A stretch of 64,000 nucleotides of DNA. Origin: Rhodocyclales bacterium (GTDB lineage: Bacteria; Pseudomonadota; Gammaproteobacteria; Burkholderiales; Rhodocyclaceae). The stretch covers positions 1 through 64,000 of the forward strand of contig JAPLQY010000049.1 of the NCBI GenBank assembly GCA_026399475.1, given 5' to 3'. Numbering within the stretch: the stretch's first letter is position 1; each line of letters begins with the position of its first letter. The position numbers and the translations under genes were made by a program. Below, piece after piece: positions 25,976-34,903 of this stretch. The notes beneath the pieces are model-generated. The model was not told the DNA's origin. It made no database searches and was given only the letters and a program-made list of their open reading frames with translations.

Positions 25976-26129
25976 GACGATCCTGCTGGGCCGCACTGTC
26001 CAATCCCAATCTCAACGCCAATACTTCACTGACGCATGGCCCTTCTGATCCTCAGTAACCGTGCTTGTTCGGGAAGTTTTGCAGTATTTGGCGCTTCCAA
26101 GGCAATTCAGTTGTCGAACGGACGAAATA

Positions 26130-27047
26130 ATGGATAAACCTGAAGATTCATTGACGAGGGCGATCGCAGGCATTGCCGCGGCCGATGACAATTCGGTCCA
26201 CCTCCCTTCGATGCAGCGCGAGATTCAACGTAAGTTCGGTCGGAATCTCATCCGTCTTCAACAGTACGAGCGACTAATCAAAGCCCTCGTTGCGGAGCAC
26301 GACATCGCCGGGCCAATAGATGAGTTGCACAGCATCAAAGCGCGCCAAATTGAAGCTGTCTCAAAAAAAACATTGGGGCAGGTAGTTGGGGACCTCACTG
26401 GCGCCTACATTGCTCCCGCAATACCGGAGTCGGCTTCGCTGCAGGACGACGGACACCCCGGTGACCCGAATGTGGCCTGGGCCAGGATAAGTTTCAAAAT
26501 CGAGATGAAGGAAGATGACTTCAAGGAAACTGAACGCAAGTTGGCTGACCTCGTCAATCTACGCAACGAATTGGTCCACCACTTCCTTGAAAAGTACGAC
26601 ATCTGGACGGAAGAGGGTTGCCTGACTGCTGGCATCTACCTTGATGATTGCTTCAAGCAAATCGATACGCACTACGAAAAGCTGCGGGGGTGGGCCAAAC
26701 ATAACTTGGAAGCGCGCAACCTGATGGCAGGCTTCACGAAGTCGCCGGAATTCCGTGAATTCTTCGTCCACGGAATTATGCCGGGCGGGGCCGGTGTCTT
26801 CTGGGCCTCAAGCACCATCGTCAATCTACTGGTAGCCGCAGAGGCGACTTTTTCCAAGGATGGTTGGACACTCCTTCAGCACGCCATCGACTACATCGGC
26901 CAGCATGAGCCGAAACATACCCCAATGCGATATGGGTGCAGCAGCTGGCGCCATGTGCTCCACGAATCAGAGCAGTTTGAGGTTCGCAGGGAGCAACCGG
27001 CGCCGGGAATCCCGACGGTAACTTGGTACCGTAGCCGGGTAGGTTGA
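26130..27047 (+). CDS. OST-HTH/LOTUS-domain protein
   Basis: A 305-residue protein. The C-terminal 70 residues match an OST-HTH/LOTUS winged helix: GWTLLQHAIDYIGQHEP, then MRYGCSSWRHVLHESEQFEV and a final beta strand TVTWYRSR. LOTUS domains bind RNA (G-rich or G4) or partner proteins. The N-terminal part is helical with a run LVNLRNELVHHF, reminiscent of the R-x(4-6)-H of HEPN folds (RNELVHH), so an RNase-like HEPN is possible. The start at 26130 is chosen because residues before it are unlike the rest; no clear ribosome site. Stands alone. Confidence 0.6.
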   Translation: MDKPEDSLTRAIAGIAAADDNSVHLPSMQREIQRKFGRNLIRLQQYERLIKALVAEHDIAGPIDELHSIKARQIEAVSKKTLGQVVGDLTGAYIAPAIPESASLQDDGHPGDPNVAWARISFKIEMKEDDFKETERKLADLVNLRNELVHHFLEKYDIWTEEGCLTAGIYLDDCFKQIDTHYEKLRGWAKHNLEARNLMAGFTKSPEFREFFVHGIMPGGAGVFWASSTIVNLLVAAEATFSKDGWTLLQHAIDYIGQHEPKHTPMRYGCSSWRHVLHESEQFEVRREQPAPGIPTVTWYRSRVG

Positions 27048-27439
27048 CTCGTTCGACGCTCTTATCAAGCCAGATTGAGGATGGCTCAGGCCGAGGACTT
27101 GCCCTCTAGGTTTGGACTGGCGATTGAGTGCTCTTCGGCCATTGCCGCCGTTGACCTCGGGTCAGGTGAATGGCCGTTGTCCAGCAGGTTGCTGCCGTTG
27201 AGCCAGTCAGACCACCGAATGGCCGTTTCCTTCACCGGCGAGAGCGTGATCAGTGTCCATTGCTTTCGGTAGATGGGAATGGAAGCAGACCGCGGGCTGG
27301 TATCGATATGCTTGTAGCGGGCCATGAGAATCTCTCGGGAAGAACCTCCCCTTGGGGTCTTGTTATTCCATTTGGTTCACGGCACGATGCGTCTATGAAA
27401 AGACTTTTTCTACAGCTTCGTTAGGTTTCACTGAAGTGC
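27048..27439. other. Intergenic region with probable IS relic
   Basis: About 390 bases between the OST-HTH gene and the 27440 gene. The only recognisable content is the transposase-like N-terminal fragment described at 27086-27325. No inverted-repeat ends or target duplication could be picked out. Confidence 0.4.
27086..27325 (-). pseudogene. Transposase N-terminal relic (IS1182/IS5-like start)
   Basis: The minus-strand frame opens MARYKHIDTSPR, the stock N-terminus of a group of IS1182/IS4-superfamily transposases, but after 12 residues the sequence no longer resembles the family and stops at 79 residues. This fits a decayed or recombined IS fragment. A chance match over 12 residues is unlikely but not excluded. 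Confidence 0.4.
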
Positions 27440-28525
27440 ATGCCGACGATCTTTACTCTCAACTCGCGAAGTCATGTGATGTTGGAAGTGATGCGCGATC
27501 ACTTTAGGATCGCTGCACCACGCATGCGCCGTGAAATTCAGCGACTACACAATGATCTGATCGGAATTCTCGACTCGAAAGGCATCAAGTACGAGAACTT
27601 ACGTGCTGCACTTGTGCCTGTTATGGACAGACAAGAAGCAGCATTTATCTTTGACTCAACGGCATTCAACTCTGGCCTGTATGGCCCTGAAACATTCACG
27701 CATGTCCTCCCGTTGCTTGAGCCAACGGCCACTCAAAGCATATTGGTAGGCGACCTCCTTGGACATGACCAGCGATTGATCGTCAAGATTTTACGTGAGT
27801 CGATGGCGCTATCTCGCTCGTTCACGTTCAAACACTCGAATCTTCTCTACTGCGTCTACATCAACAACCTATCGGATCCGGCCCTGAATCGCCTACATCA
27901 AGGTCTCGCCAACTGTCCAGCTTATCTTGGCCATATTCCGACAACATTTGGCTCTCGTGCTAAGACATACGTTTCTCTCAGCGTAGCTAGCTTCGTCCTC
28001 AAGGCTGGTAAGACACTCATCGTCGCACATGAAGATGATCGAGACAATTCGGAGAACGTCAACATCACGATGTACCCGCTTGAAGAATTCGGCTACCGAG
28101 TGGCAAGTCTCCAAGGAATGTATTTTTCAATCTTTCTTGCATTCAAAATCGAACGTCCATCCTTCAAAGAATTCCAGATCGACACAGAGTTGTCGCTGAA
28201 TGCAATATCCGATGAAGTGGCGCTCTTTGACAACTTCACTGTACTTCTTGATGAAGCAAAACATGGCTACCTGATAAACGAAAAACTTGGCAAGCTAAAA
28301 AAGGCCGGGCTGGAGTCTGCTGACCGCGAGTACATTGCTGGACTAATTGAGGCTCAGTTGTCTGCTAACTACATTTACAACCTTTCGTACCTTGAAGAGC
28401 ACGACGTTATGAAGTTTAACCTCATGCTAGAAGTGCAGCGACCGATGGGATACCCTACTCGCATGACGGCCGCCCTTGAATATTTGCCTGCGAAACAAAC
28501 CCTACGCGTAATCACACTCCACTAA
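27440..28525 (+). CDS. Hypothetical protein (361 aa)
   Basis: A 361-residue, likely soluble protein. Helical N-terminus (EVMRDHFRIAAPRMRREIQRL), a middle part with mixed alpha/beta pattern, and SADREYIAGLIEAQLSANYI then YNLSYLEEHDVMKFNLMLEV near the end. No catalytic signature, zinc site or membrane segment recognised. AT-rich codon use differs from the flanking vWA and WYL genes. It is followed 93 bases later by the zinc-ribbon/deoxyribosyltransferase-like gene on the same strand, so the two may form a unit. Function unknown. Confidence 0.6.
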   Translation: MPTIFTLNSRSHVMLEVMRDHFRIAAPRMRREIQRLHNDLIGILDSKGIKYENLRAALVPVMDRQEAAFIFDSTAFNSGLYGPETFTHVLPLLEPTATQSILVGDLLGHDQRLIVKILRESMALSRSFTFKHSNLLYCVYINNLSDPALNRLHQGLANCPAYLGHIPTTFGSRAKTYVSLSVASFVLKAGKTLIVAHEDDRDNSENVNITMYPLEEFGYRVASLQGMYFSIFLAFKIERPSFKEFQIDTELSLNAISDEVALFDNFTVLLDEAKHGYLINEKLGKLKKAGLESADREYIAGLIEAQLSANYIYNLSYLEEHDVMKFNLMLEVQRPMGYPTRMTAALEYLPAKQTLRVITLH

Positions 28526-28618
28526 TGAAGCCTAACCGTTTATTCCAGAGTGGCGCTACGCCGGCAAGCCGGCTTCTCGCCTCTGAGCTCGCAGGTTATA
28601 CGTCTCTGGATCATCTCT

Positions 28619-29587
28619 ATGAGCGATAGCTGCCTGGTTTGTAATGCGCACTTGCTGGAGCCAGCCTTAAATGCTGGGGGAAAAGATGCAACGCAATTCG
28701 TATGCCCACGATGCGGACGATACGTCCTCACTAGAACATTGATCGCAACACTACCTCATACACTTGCATCAACCCCGGATGCCCCTGCAAAGTTGAGTCA
28801 CGCGCTACGACGAGCGCAGGAAGTTAGTTCCGATGTGTGCTTCTCCACGTCGACAATCGATGAAGTCTTGAAGCGTCCGCTCCCGCGACCGCAGGAGCAG
28901 GCTGATCTGCTTGTCCGGTGGTTGGCCCTAAATGTTCCCGGCCCTGGCGAACTTGTAGACCTTTCTACGGAAACACATGCAGGCATAGTTGGAGCCAAAT
29001 CAGATAGCGGTTTCGCACTCGTTCTAGATCATCTTTTTTCTGTAGGTCTATTGATAGGGCTTCAGCCAAAGTCCTTCGGCGCACAGGGCCGTGCAAAGGC
29101 AACCCTTTCATTCAAAGGTTGGGCGTACTACGAAGACCTTGCCAAAGGAAGCATCGCATATCGCAAAGCCTTCATGGCCATGAAGTTCGGCGATCCAGTT
29201 TTGGAGGGAATCGTGCGTGATGTCTTTAAGCCCGCAGCCAAACTGGCCGGATTTGATCTATTCAAACTCGACGATGTTCCAAAGGCAGGACTGATTGATG
29301 ATCGCCTCAGAGTTGAAATCCAGAGTTCTGACTTCTTGGTGGCTGATCTGACTCACGACAACCTCGGCGCTTACTGGGAGGCCGGGTACGCCGAAGGGCT
29401 TGGAAAGCCAGTAATTTACACGTGCGAGCGAAGTAAGTTTGAGGCTACAAAGACCCACTTCGACACTAACCACCATCTGACGATTGTTTGGGACCCAGCA
29501 ACTCCCGACGATGGCGCCGAGGCTTTGAAGGCCACCATTCGAGCAACGCTGCCCCAACTAGCGAAGCAAGGTGATGGCGACGTATAA
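28619..29587 (+). CDS. Zinc-ribbon plus nucleoside 2-deoxyribosyltransferase-like protein
   Basis: A 322-residue two-domain protein. N-terminus: C5, C8 and C29, C32 (CLVC ... CPRC), a zinc ribbon. C-terminus (about 190-310): AFMAMKFGDPVLEGIVRDVF, then SSDFLVADLTHDNLGAYWEAGYAEGLGKPVIYTC, the pattern of nucleoside 2-deoxyribosyltransferases and related TIR-like/NADase folds with a catalytic Glu in YWEAGYAEG. Fusions of this fold with sensor domains occur among anti-phage effectors that consume nucleotides or NAD; that role is inferred. The start at 28619 gives the zinc ribbon at the very N-terminus; ribosome site weak. Confidence 0.65.
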   Translation: MSDSCLVCNAHLLEPALNAGGKDATQFVCPRCGRYVLTRTLIATLPHTLASTPDAPAKLSHALRRAQEVSSDVCFSTSTIDEVLKRPLPRPQEQADLLVRWLALNVPGPGELVDLSTETHAGIVGAKSDSGFALVLDHLFSVGLLIGLQPKSFGAQGRAKATLSFKGWAYYEDLAKGSIAYRKAFMAMKFGDPVLEGIVRDVFKPAAKLAGFDLFKLDDVPKAGLIDDRLRVEIQSSDFLVADLTHDNLGAYWEAGYAEGLGKPVIYTCERSKFEATKTHFDTNHHLTIVWDPATPDDGAEALKATIRATLPQLAKQGDGDV

Positions 29588-29728
29588 CACCGCGTTCCTT
29601 AACGCCTGCTTTCCTAGCCCGCCTAGGTCCACTCCATGGAATCAAAACGAGTGAATCCGAACCAAAAGTCGCAGCTTGACTCATTGATATCTTTGCCGAA
29701 TCCCAGTCGAGAGTTATAACGCGACCCT

Positions 29729-32305
29729 TTAAAGATAGCTGGATGGCGTGTCATCCCAATCTGACAACAGCCACTTAGCCTCGATCGTTATTGGGAGCAA
29801 AGCTCGAAGCTCTTGAGCTTTCGCTTCCATCGTCGCTCGTTCTCCCACCATCGCTGCCAAGATTGCTATGTCCGCGCCGACCTCCTGAGCTGCAGCAGCC
29901 AGATCTTCGACGTCGGACTTGGCGATAAGCTCGCTGTTGGCTTTGACCTCACCGATTACAAACTTGCCGTCCATAACGCAGATCAAATCGACCTCTCGAT
30001 CGGCTCGACCTCCCTGTTTCTCAGGATAGTCACGGTACAGGGCAGTCTGTGGAGCAAACATGAATGATCTACGGGCTTGTTGCCGCAAGGCGCCTATGGC
30101 CCAAGCGACGGCAATCGTATCGTGCTCGCGCAAGCACGTTGCGAAGAACTCATTTAGGCGAAAGTCCAATGCGACATCGACGGGGAGTTGGTGCTCTCGA
30201 CCACAGACCTCGCATGGAATTACGTCCTTCAGGGCTTCAACACCGAGCCAGTTGCGGTGGCGGCACTCTCTGCAACTCCACTCGTGACCCCTATAAAATA
30301 TTCCGCGGTCAACGAGATAGCTCAGCGAGCGCTTAAGATCATCCTCGCGTTCGCCTAGAATTTCGTCGCGTCGCTTCTTTAGGTTCTCGTCACCTTCGAT
30401 GGCAGCCGTAAGCTCAGTCGTCCATGCGGCAAGGAGAGAATCGTAGCGTGTCCGCAGGCGGGGCACCTTGAGCTTGCTTGCTTTTTGTACGATGCGTTGC
30501 GCCAAGTTTTTCCAACCGCAGTCGTCTTCAATCACAAGCTTGCCGTTTCTAGCTTTCATCCGCCGCTGGATGTACGTTATGACTTCCTCATGCTGGCTCT
30601 GCGCTGGCGCGGCCATATCGGTGAACTTTGCACGCCAAAAGTGCGTACTCATCGTGTGCTCAATGTCGCTTAGGGAGCCAAACATCCCGATCAAACCTTG
30701 AAGGTAGCTTCCCTTGTCAGAAGGCTCTGCATAGCGATAGGCAGCTTCTTTCACCTGCCGACCTCGCAAGTCATAATAATGAAAGTGAGCCCTTTCCGTG
30801 GCCAAACTCTGGAAGATTATGGCGTCTTCCGGCTGCTTTACTTCAACGGGACCGGAATCGATGCTTACCGGTATGGACACGCTTCCATCACATCGCAGGC
30901 GTGCACCATCGGCCTCTGTGAGGTAGCGGACCAACTGTCGTCTGATTGGAAGTACCCAAGGTTCGCGCACGTTGCTAAAGCGACCAATATCGTTCAAGCG
31001 ATCAATGGACAAGTCGATATACCAGGAGCCTTGTGAGAAGATCGGGTGAATTCCTGCGCAATACGCGAGTTGCATGGGTTGGGGGTTGTTCACCGCAGTT
31101 GTCGATTGTGTGATCCCTGTCTCAGCGGTTACGGCGCTCGGATTGCCAATATTGAATCCACTCCGCACTCGTGTCGATTCTGATGGGCAGCAATCGTTCA
31201 TCGACGTGATCGCTACGAAGACTACTGACGACCTAGAAGCTTCTTGAAGTTGAGCTATAAATACTTCTAGTTCGGCCAAAATGAGTGAATAAGAGCGAAC
31301 GAATATGCGCGCGGGGCCGTTGTTTCCACCAATCCAATTGCCAGCCCGCAAGAATGCCGCGATCTTTGCCGTCTTAGCTTCGTCTGCCAATGCGGTAACC
31401 GGAACTCGCAGCGTATTGTAGCGTTGGCTCTGAGCGTCATCGAATAGAAGTCCAGCGTTCCAGCAGGAGATACGATCTTCATACGTATCGCCAACGACCA
31501 AGCAGAATCCGTCTGTCCAACTGTGCTCTGGCCTGTGTGGCTGAGCACGCAAATTCGATAGTTGTCCTAGCGTTGCGATGCCGCCTCTTTCCACCAATTT
31601 TTCGAGTACGACGTATGGATCTTGCACCTCGTCGCCATCAGTTGAACGAAAGTGCCAGCGGTTTTCAGGCGGATTATCCGGCGTTAAGATCATGCCCCGT
31701 AGGCCAAGCTGCTGGTGGATCGGGAATGGATTCACGCTGCCATTTAGCGTCCCAAAGTTGTCCTTAACGAGCCCATCGTCATTCCAGGCTGGGTAGCGAT
31801 CCAGAATATGCGTCGGCGGTACCTGATGAAACCCCGAGACGGTTTTCAAGAAAGGCAGCCAGGAGAGGGCGGTAAGTCCAGATGGGAGATTGATCCCTAC
31901 CCTTGGATGTTGCTCCCGTACATCGCGCACGCGTTTTTGTTCGAGCAAGGTAGTATCACTAAGCAGGGCTGCCAACTCTTCCAGCAAAGCCTCGTTGTTA
32001 TAGGTCAACAGTACGACGAAGTCGGGATCAAGTAACCGTAACCAGCCCTTGAAGCGTTCGGATATAGCGCCGTCAATCAACGGGACAATCAAGGATTGTC
32101 TGCCGCCATCACGACCGAAGCATTCGGCAAAGATAGCGTCGAGCCAACCGTGCGCGTCGACACCGTCTTCCAGTACATAGGCCACGCGCATAGCACGAGG
32201 TTTTGCTCTGATCTTAGGGTCTGGCTTCATAGATAATTTCGGGCTAACAAGTTTTTGCTTCCTCTCGCTATCATGCAGCATATCGGCAGAAGAACAAATT
32301 TGCAT
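29729..32305 (-). CDS. Large defence-like protein with zinc ribbon and C-terminal PD-(D/E)XK nuclease
   Basis: An 858-residue protein. The first about 660 residues have no family I recognise. Near 680-705 there is a zinc ribbon (WSCRECRHRN ... IPCEVCGRE). The C-terminus (about 770-795) reads REVDLICVMDGKFVIGEVKA, giving Asp, Glu-x-Lys of a PD-(D/E)XK nuclease, followed by VEDLAAAAQEVGADIAILAA. The long helical body plus nuclease end looks like a self-contained defence protein, but no known system is matched. Several in-frame ATGs exist near the start (32305, 32230, 32191), none with a clear ribosome site. Confidence 0.6.
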   Translation of the reverse strand: MQICSSADMLHDSERKQKLVSPKLSMKPDPKIRAKPRAMRVAYVLEDGVDAHGWLDAIFAECFGRDGGRQSLIVPLIDGAISERFKGWLRLLDPDFVVLLTYNNEALLEELAALLSDTTLLEQKRVRDVREQHPRVGINLPSGLTALSWLPFLKTVSGFHQVPPTHILDRYPAWNDDGLVKDNFGTLNGSVNPFPIHQQLGLRGMILTPDNPPENRWHFRSTDGDEVQDPYVVLEKLVERGGIATLGQLSNLRAQPHRPEHSWTDGFCLVVGDTYEDRISCWNAGLLFDDAQSQRYNTLRVPVTALADEAKTAKIAAFLRAGNWIGGNNGPARIFVRSYSLILAELEVFIAQLQEASRSSVVFVAITSMNDCCPSESTRVRSGFNIGNPSAVTAETGITQSTTAVNNPQPMQLAYCAGIHPIFSQGSWYIDLSIDRLNDIGRFSNVREPWVLPIRRQLVRYLTEADGARLRCDGSVSIPVSIDSGPVEVKQPEDAIIFQSLATERAHFHYYDLRGRQVKEAAYRYAEPSDKGSYLQGLIGMFGSLSDIEHTMSTHFWRAKFTDMAAPAQSQHEEVITYIQRRMKARNGKLVIEDDCGWKNLAQRIVQKASKLKVPRLRTRYDSLLAAWTTELTAAIEGDENLKKRRDEILGEREDDLKRSLSYLVDRGIFYRGHEWSCRECRHRNWLGVEALKDVIPCEVCGREHQLPVDVALDFRLNEFFATCLREHDTIAVAWAIGALRQQARRSFMFAPQTALYRDYPEKQGGRADREVDLICVMDGKFVIGEVKANSELIAKSDVEDLAAAAQEVGADIAILAAMVGERATMEAKAQELRALLPITIEAKWLLSDWDDTPSSYL

Positions 32306-32585
32306 CTATTCGTGATCGATAATATTTGCTGAGCAGCATGTCAGGAATCGGGAATTCGCGAATATGAAACTGCGATTCGGCTCGAATATCCCGGGCAACG
32401 TCCAGTAATGAATGCATAGCGGAAGTTGTCGTTTCGGCTCGCTAATGGCGGCAATGGCCGAACTGCGGGCGCTCGTTCTGTCCAACAATTTAGTCCCACG
32501 GAGGCCAGGGCGCATTCTGTGAGCCCCTGACCCCGTATCTTGTCTCCCATGCCTCGGCAATGACGCCGGGCAGCAAGGAGACAAT

Positions 32586-33941
32586 ATGCCGGACAACAAC
32601 TCCCCGCAGGTTCTGATCACGCCGCTAAAGCCGGCGCTGATCCTGGGCATGGCCCAGAAACTTCCCGTACTGGTACGGGTTCAGGCGCCAGACGCGCCGC
32701 CGTCGGACATGCCGGTGCGCAAGCCCTACCACCTGGCCCTCGTTATCGACCGCTCAGGGTCCATGTCCGGCGAACCGATCCGGGAGGCGGTGCGCTGCGC
32801 ACGTCACATGGTCGACCGCCTGGCGCCCTCGGATCGGGCATCGCTCATCGTATTCGACGACCGTGTCAAGACGCTGGTCGGCGCGCAACCCGTGGGTGAC
32901 CGCAAGGTCCTGCACATGGCATTGAGCCGAATCCACGAAGGCGGCTCCACCAATCTTCATGGCGGCTGGAAGGCGGGTGCCGATGACCTGCTGCCGGGCG
33001 CTGCGGATTCCGCGCTCGCCCGCGTCATCCTGCTCTCGGACGGCAACGCCAATGTCGGCGAGATCACCGAGACCGAACCCATCGCCACCCTGTGCCAGGA
33101 AGCAGCGATGAAAGGCGTGACCACGTCGACCTATGGCCTGGGCCGCGACTTCAACGAGGACCTGATGGTCGGCATGGCGAAGCGCGGACAGGGCAATCAC
33201 TACTACGGTGATGCCGCCGCCGACCTGTTCGAACCCTTCGCCGAAGAGTTCGACCTCATCTCCAACCTTCATTCGCGCCACGTCAAGCTGGCCCTCGGAG
33301 CGCCGGACGGTGTGAAGATGACGCTGCTCAACGACTACCCGGTCGAGGCGCGGGATGGGTTCCCGTTGATTCGCCTGCCCGACATTCCCTATGGCGCCGA
33401 AGCCTGGGCAATCATCGAGCTGGAAATTCCGGCCGGGCTCGCGCTTGAGTCAGGCAATCAACTCCTGCAGGTAGGCGTCACGGCTTTCACCCCGGAGGGG
33501 GCACCCATTGCGTTCCCTGAAGCCAGCCTCGCACTCAAGGCGTTGTCACCCGCGGCATGGGATGCCGTGCTGCCGGATTCCCTGGTGGCCGGGCGCCTCG
33601 CCGAGCTTGCGGTGGCACAACTGCTGGTGCAGGCAAGGAAAGCGGCGGATGCCGGCGACTGGGAGGCCATCGACCGCATGCTGGCCGATGCCCGTCAGCG
33701 CTATGCGCAGTTTCCCTGGGTGATCGAGGTGCTCGAAAGCGCAGAAGAGATTGCGCATATGCGTGACATGGCGCGGTTCTCGAAGGAGTCACTTTACAGC
33801 TCGCGGAAGATGAGCAGCCGGCTCTCCGCCAAGGACGAACTCATGTCCATGTCGACCGAGAGCACCAAGGCATCGTACTTGCGCCGCAAGAAGGCGCAGG
33901 GCAAGGCGCAGTTCGACGATCCGGATCAACCGCAACCGTAA
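32586..33941 (+). CDS. vWA-domain protein
   Basis: A 451-residue protein with a von Willebrand A domain. The metal-ion adhesion site is complete: DRSGSMSG (about 55-62), the Thr in GGSTNLHGGW (about 119) and Asp in LLSDGNAN (about 150). A beta-rich part (about 220-330) and an Ala-rich helical C-terminus (AELAVAQLLVQARKAADAGD) follow. No signal peptide or membrane helix, so it is cytoplasmic; such proteins often act with MoxR-type AAA+ ATPases, but none is adjacent. AAGGAGACAAT precedes ATG. It is followed by a TPR gene. Strongly GC-rich codon use. Confidence 0.85.
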   Translation: MPDNNSPQVLITPLKPALILGMAQKLPVLVRVQAPDAPPSDMPVRKPYHLALVIDRSGSMSGEPIREAVRCARHMVDRLAPSDRASLIVFDDRVKTLVGAQPVGDRKVLHMALSRIHEGGSTNLHGGWKAGADDLLPGAADSALARVILLSDGNANVGEITETEPIATLCQEAAMKGVTTSTYGLGRDFNEDLMVGMAKRGQGNHYYGDAAADLFEPFAEEFDLISNLHSRHVKLALGAPDGVKMTLLNDYPVEARDGFPLIRLPDIPYGAEAWAIIELEIPAGLALESGNQLLQVGVTAFTPEGAPIAFPEASLALKALSPAAWDAVLPDSLVAGRLAELAVAQLLVQARKAADAGDWEAIDRMLADARQRYAQFPWVIEVLESAEEIAHMRDMARFSKESLYSSRKMSSRLSAKDELMSMSTESTKASYLRRKKAQGKAQFDDPDQPQP

Positions 33942-33996
33942 TGCGTCGAAGGGGAGGGCGATCTCCCCGTGTGCTGCCCTCTGAAAAGGAGAAATC

Positions 33997-34530
33997 TTGA
34001 ATCAAGAGAATGACGACCAGCGGCATCTGAAGCAGGCCGAGGAACTGCTTGCCCGGCCATGCCAGCCCGACGAGGCGGCGCGGGCGCATCTTACCCTCGG
34101 ATGCGTCCATGAGCACGAGTTGGACTGGGAGGCAGCGATCGCGAGCTACCGGCAGGTGCTGGCGAACGATCCCCAGGATCCGACCGTAAAGTATTTCGGG
34201 AACAACAACCTCGGCTATTCGCTGATCCAGTTGGGCCGGTTCGACGAGGCCGAGGACTACTGCCTGGCAGCCGTTGACGTTGAGGGCCACCGCCACAACG
34301 CCCACAAGAACCTGGGCCTCGTCTATCAGGGGCAGGGTCGCTGGCTCGATGCCGCGCTCAGTTTCCTGACCGCCTATGAACTGAATCCGCGCGACCCGCG
34401 TGCCTGGCACAATCTGGAGCAGGTGCTGACAGCGAGGCCGGCGCTTCTGAGGCAGTCCAAATCCTTGCGGGCAGGTGTCGAGGCCATGCAGAAGGCCATC
34501 GCAGAGGGCGGTTGCAGCGTGATGCAATGA
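33997..34530 (+). CDS. TPR-repeat protein
   Basis: A 177-residue helical protein with three to four tetratricopeptide repeats (A-x-L-G-x-x-x-x-x-x-x-D-W-E-x-A-I-x-x-Y, N-N-L-G-Y-S-L-I-Q-L-G-R-F-D-E-A-E, K-N-L-G-L-V-Y-Q-G-Q-G-R-W-L-D-A-A). It is a likely protein-interaction scaffold for the vWA protein 55 bases upstream. AAAGGAG 9 bases before the TTG start. The frame stays open for 47 further codons past the TGA at 34528-34530, to 34674, with protein-like sequence, hinting at a premature stop. Confidence 0.8.
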   Translation: MNQENDDQRHLKQAEELLARPCQPDEAARAHLTLGCVHEHELDWEAAIASYRQVLANDPQDPTVKYFGNNNLGYSLIQLGRFDEAEDYCLAAVDVEGHRHNAHKNLGLVYQGQGRWLDAALSFLTAYELNPRDPRAWHNLEQVLTARPALLRQSKSLRAGVEAMQKAIAEGGCSVMQ

Positions 34531-34903
34531 CGGGCGTCTCCCCCGTTCCGGGCCTGGAAGCAGGTTTTGCCCGGACAAGTGCTGGACCAGGTAGTGAAAG
34601 CGGCGTTGAGGGAGATTGCTGCAGATGCCTGGGACTGGCTGCCGGCGGATCAAACTGCAGACGTGCTGCAATGAGTTTGGGCGTCACTTCCGGGCGGGCG
34701 CTAACCTTGGCAGGTGTGTTGAGTCCGCCCTGTAACCCTTGGCTCCGGAATATTTCCGCCGCAGAGATTCCACTGCCTCGCGGCGCACGAATTCTGCGGA
34801 ATTCCTCTGATTCGGTAGACTCGTGATACGGCACTGCCACGTTCGACCGGCAAGCTCGGCTGAGTGCTGCCAAGGAAGAGCCGCGGGACTTCATGGATAT
34901 CAG
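34531..34903. other. Intergenic region with an in-frame extension of the TPR gene
   Basis: About 370 bases. The first 144 continue the TPR reading frame after its stop (ending at the TGA at 34674) and include VLDQVVKAALREIAADAWDW, which looks like genuine coding sequence; a second separate small ORF is the alternative. The remainder holds nothing recognisable. Confidence 0.35.
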
